Under the pieces are notes generated by a model. That model saw only the letters and a list, made by a program, of their open reading frames with translations. It was not told where the DNA came from and did not search any database. A program made the position numbers and the translations under genes. Source: Galbibacter sp. BG1 (GTDB lineage Bacteria; Bacteroidota; Bacteroidia; Flavobacteriales; Flavobacteriaceae). From it: DNA of 64,000 bases. Positions 62,432-64,000 of this stretch are shown here, in pieces; position 1 is the stretch's first letter, and each line of letters opens with the position of its first letter. Where the stretch lies: contig NZ_CP058364.1 of the NCBI RefSeq assembly GCF_013391805.1, forward strand, positions 3,644,791 through 3,708,790, in the 5' to 3' direction.

Positions 62432-63259
62432 ATGAAAAAACTTCCGAATTTAAGTTTTATAGTAATTATCTTATTTAGCATAAGTATGTCTGCACAACAA
62501 ATTGGTCTTCAGCTCTATAGTCTTCGAAATGAGTTTAAAGAAGATGTTCCAGGAACTTTTGAAAAAATTAAAGAATGGGGCATTACCAAAGTAGAAGATG
62601 GAAATGATGGCACTCAAGGATATACCATGGACGAATATTTAGCCTTGCTAGAAAAAAATAATATTGAAATTGTAAGTGCGAGTGCTCCTTTTGAAGAATT
62701 GGAAAACTCTGTAGAAACAGTTATTGAGCGTACCAAAACCTATGGAGCAAAATACGTTGTTTGTTTTTGGATTCCTCATAAAGACACTATTTTCACCATT
62801 AAAGAAACCAAAAAAGCACTTAAGGTTTTTAATGAAGCTGGTGAAAAATTAAAAGAAGAAGGTATTACGCTTGCTTATCATCCTCACGGGTATGAATTTC
62901 GCCCGTATAACGGAGAGACACTAATGGATTATATGATTAAAAATGCAACCGATTTTGAATTTGAAATGGATGTATATTGGTTCGCCCATCCCGGTGAAGA
63001 TCCTGTAGAATGGCTAAAACGTTATCCAAACCGTTTTAAGCTTATGCATTTAAAGGATTGTGAAAAAGGTGTAGAAGGCAATCAAAACGGACAATCGGAT
63101 GTAGAAACCAATGTGGTTTTAGGAACTGGACAAATAGATATCGCTGAAATTGTTGCTGAAGCTAAAAAACTAGGATTGGAATATCTATTTATTGAAGATG
63201 AATCCTCAAAGTCTGAACAACAGATTCCTGAAAGTCTGGAATATTTAAAAAGTTTATAA
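62432..63259 (+). CDS. exported sugar phosphate isomerase/epimerase-like TIM-barrel protein
   Basis: This 275-residue protein has signal peptide MKKLPNLSFIVIILFSISMSAQ, so it acts outside the cytoplasm. The AP endonuclease 2/xylose isomerase-like barrel has IGLQLYSLRNEFKEDVPGTFEKIKEWGITKVE, ASAPFEELENS, VVCFWIPHKDTIF, LAYHPHGYEFRPYNGETLMDYMI, FEMDVYWFAHPGEDPVEWLKRYPNRFKLMHLKDCEKG and YLFIEDESSKSEQQIPESLEYLKSL. Exported members often accompany Gfo/Idh and DUF1080 genes and act on sugars oxidised at C3. Its AT-rich composition matches the DUF1080 and Gfo/Idh genes rather than the uronate block. Confidence 0.88.
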   Translation: MKKLPNLSFIVIILFSISMSAQQIGLQLYSLRNEFKEDVPGTFEKIKEWGITKVEDGNDGTQGYTMDEYLALLEKNNIEIVSASAPFEELENSVETVIERTKTYGAKYVVCFWIPHKDTIFTIKETKKALKVFNEAGEKLKEEGITLAYHPHGYEFRPYNGETLMDYMIKNATDFEFEMDVYWFAHPGEDPVEWLKRYPNRFKLMHLKDCEKGVEGNQNGQSDVETNVVLGTGQIDIAEIVAEAKKLGLEYLFIEDESSKSEQQIPESLEYLKSL

Positions 63260-63290
63260 AAAGAATACTATTTCAAATTCTTGGAAATAT

Positions 63291-63318
63291 AAAAGGCGCT
63301 GTAAAAACAGCGCCTTTT
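63291..63318. terminator. bidirectional terminator
   Basis: AAAAGGCGCTG (63291-63301) pairs perfectly over 11 bases with CAGCGCCTTTT (63308-63318) around TAAAAA. It lies between the convergent isomerase and TPR protein genes. Confidence 0.88.
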
Positions 63319-63338
63319 AAATATCTATTAGTGGAATT

Positions 63339-64000
63339 CTATTGTTCCAATTCTGCTAATTTTTCTTTCATTGCTTTGTACTTATCTTGCTCTCCAGTAG
63401 TACCATAGATATTCATTAAAGTTCTAACAGCATCTATGTTTTTAGGATTAATGGTTAAAAGCTTTTCTAAGTAAGGAGCGGCAGACGAATATAATGCTTC
63501 ACGTTCTGCTTTCAACTCGTCGTAACGCTTGTTATCTGCAGAAGTATTTCCTAAACCGTTCATTTCTTCAACCATTTCCCTTTCATCAGAAAGAATTAAA
63601 GAAGCCATATTTAGGTAAACATTTTCGTTTTCAGGATCAAGCTCCAAAGATTTTTCATAGTACTCTTGAGCTTTTTCCTTATTTCCTTGTTCAGCAAGAA
63701 TTACACCCAAGTTGTAGTACAATGTTGCATTGTTCGGGTCTTTCTGAATAGCTTCTTCCATTAATGATTGGAATTTAGCTTTATCACCCATTTTGATGTA
63801 CATGTTAGCTTCTGTAAGTAATAAGTTTACATCATCTGGATTAGCAGCTCTTGCTTCTTTAATAGCTTCAGCAGCTTTTTCAGTTTCACCCTTTTCATTG
63901 TAAATAAGTGCGATATTCTTTACAATTTCTGGCATTCTCGACTCCGTTTTTTCTTCCGTAGGATCTGAATACTGTCCACTTTTAACCATAAGATCACGGT
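63339..64000 (-). CDS. TPR-repeat protein, 5' part outside window
   Basis: The visible C-terminal 219 codons stay open to the right edge (RDLMVKSGQYSDPTEE upstream), so the Met near 63989 is probably internal and the gene is truncated. At least four tetratricopeptide repeats are visible: IALIYNEKGETEKAAEAIKEARAANPDD, LLTEANMYIKMGDKAKFQSLMEEAIQKDPNN, YYNLGVILAEQGNKEKAQEYYEKSLELDPEN, and a looser last one near LMNIYGTTGEQDKYKAMKEKLAEL. TPR proteins scaffold protein-protein contacts. Whether it has a signal peptide or lipobox lies outside the window. Confidence 0.88.
   Translation of the reverse strand, partial: RDLMVKSGQYSDPTEEKTESRMPEIVKNIALIYNEKGETEKAAEAIKEARAANPDDVNLLLTEANMYIKMGDKAKFQSLMEEAIQKDPNNATLYYNLGVILAEQGNKEKAQEYYEKSLELDPENENVYLNMASLILSDEREMVEEMNGLGNTSADNKRYDELKAEREALYSSAAPYLEKLLTINPKNIDAVRTLMNIYGTTGEQDKYKAMKEKLAELEQ

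Noticed and set aside
1..64000. tRNA, rRNA, CRISPR or IS element
   Set aside because: Intergenic stretches were read for cloverleaf-like ends, repeat-spacer patterns and transposase motifs; none were found.

Overview
The window comes from the chromosome of a Flavobacteriaceae-type member of the Bacteroidota, probably free-living or marine. The evidence is the AT-rich sequence, TAnnTTTG-type -7 promoter elements, a gliding/type IX secretion protein pair (PorP/SprF-like plus a protein with the gliding-motility C-terminal domain), TonB-dependent receptors with CarboxypepD-reg-like N-termini, lipoproteins with acidic residues after the lipobox Cys, and lineage-typical families (DUF6787-like, DUF4159, DUF1080, NrtR-type Nudix regulator). 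I see no rRNA, tRNA, CRISPR array, prophage, integrase or insertion sequence.

Layout. 0-4.5 kb: 5-oxoprolinase genes pxpB (cut by the left edge) and pxpA, the ComM/YifB ATPase, and a sodium:solute symporter. 4.7-8 kb: a small cupin, an AlkB-like dioxygenase, an SDR oxidoreductase and serine ammonia-lyase. 8-18 kb: a multidomain GH18 chitinase lipoprotein, a DEAD-box helicase and a giant 2050-residue protein ending in two papain/NlpC-fold-like domains. 18-22.2 kb: a pseudouridine synthase, a protein joining an XRE DNA-binding domain, a membrane segment and a beta-lactamase-like domain, and a SorAB-like sulfite dehydrogenase pair. 22.2-22.9 kb: a gene-free, repeat-rich stretch that begins with 15 ACGT tetranucleotides in helical phase. 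23-29 kb: a metal-uptake-like locus with two ZnuD-like TonB receptors. 29-37.5 kb: housekeeping genes (folE, a CocE-type hydrolase, a DCC-family protein, ackA/pta, hutI). 37.6-42 kb: the gliding/T9SS pair. 42-51 kb: a histidine phosphatase, smpB, galK-galT divergent from a Nudix-type regulator, DUF4159, an rRNA/tRNA methyltransferase, an AI-2E family permease and a THUMP-like methyltransferase. 51-63.3 kb: a LacI-regulated sugar-acid locus. 63.3 kb to the end: a TPR protein cut by the right edge.

The 51-63 kb locus works as a unit. A LacI regulator precedes a perfect 18-bp palindrome, then come DUF1080 and Tat-exported Gfo/Idh proteins, then UxuA, UxaC, KdgK, Eda and a complete TRAP transporter (DctPQM), and finally a secreted TIM-barrel isomerase. 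The segment from uxaC to dctM is clearly richer in GC (single 60-base lines of 50-53%) than its flanks (28-40%), which suggests an acquired uronate cassette inside a native 3-keto-glycoside-type operon. The fructuronate reductase needed to complete the glucuronate route is not in the window.

The observations I rate highest are the helically phased ACGT array upstream of sorA, the giant two-protease-module protein, and the membrane-bound XRE/beta-lactamase fusion with its own near-perfect operator-like palindrome. Functions rest on motif and family recognition by eye; no database search was possible.
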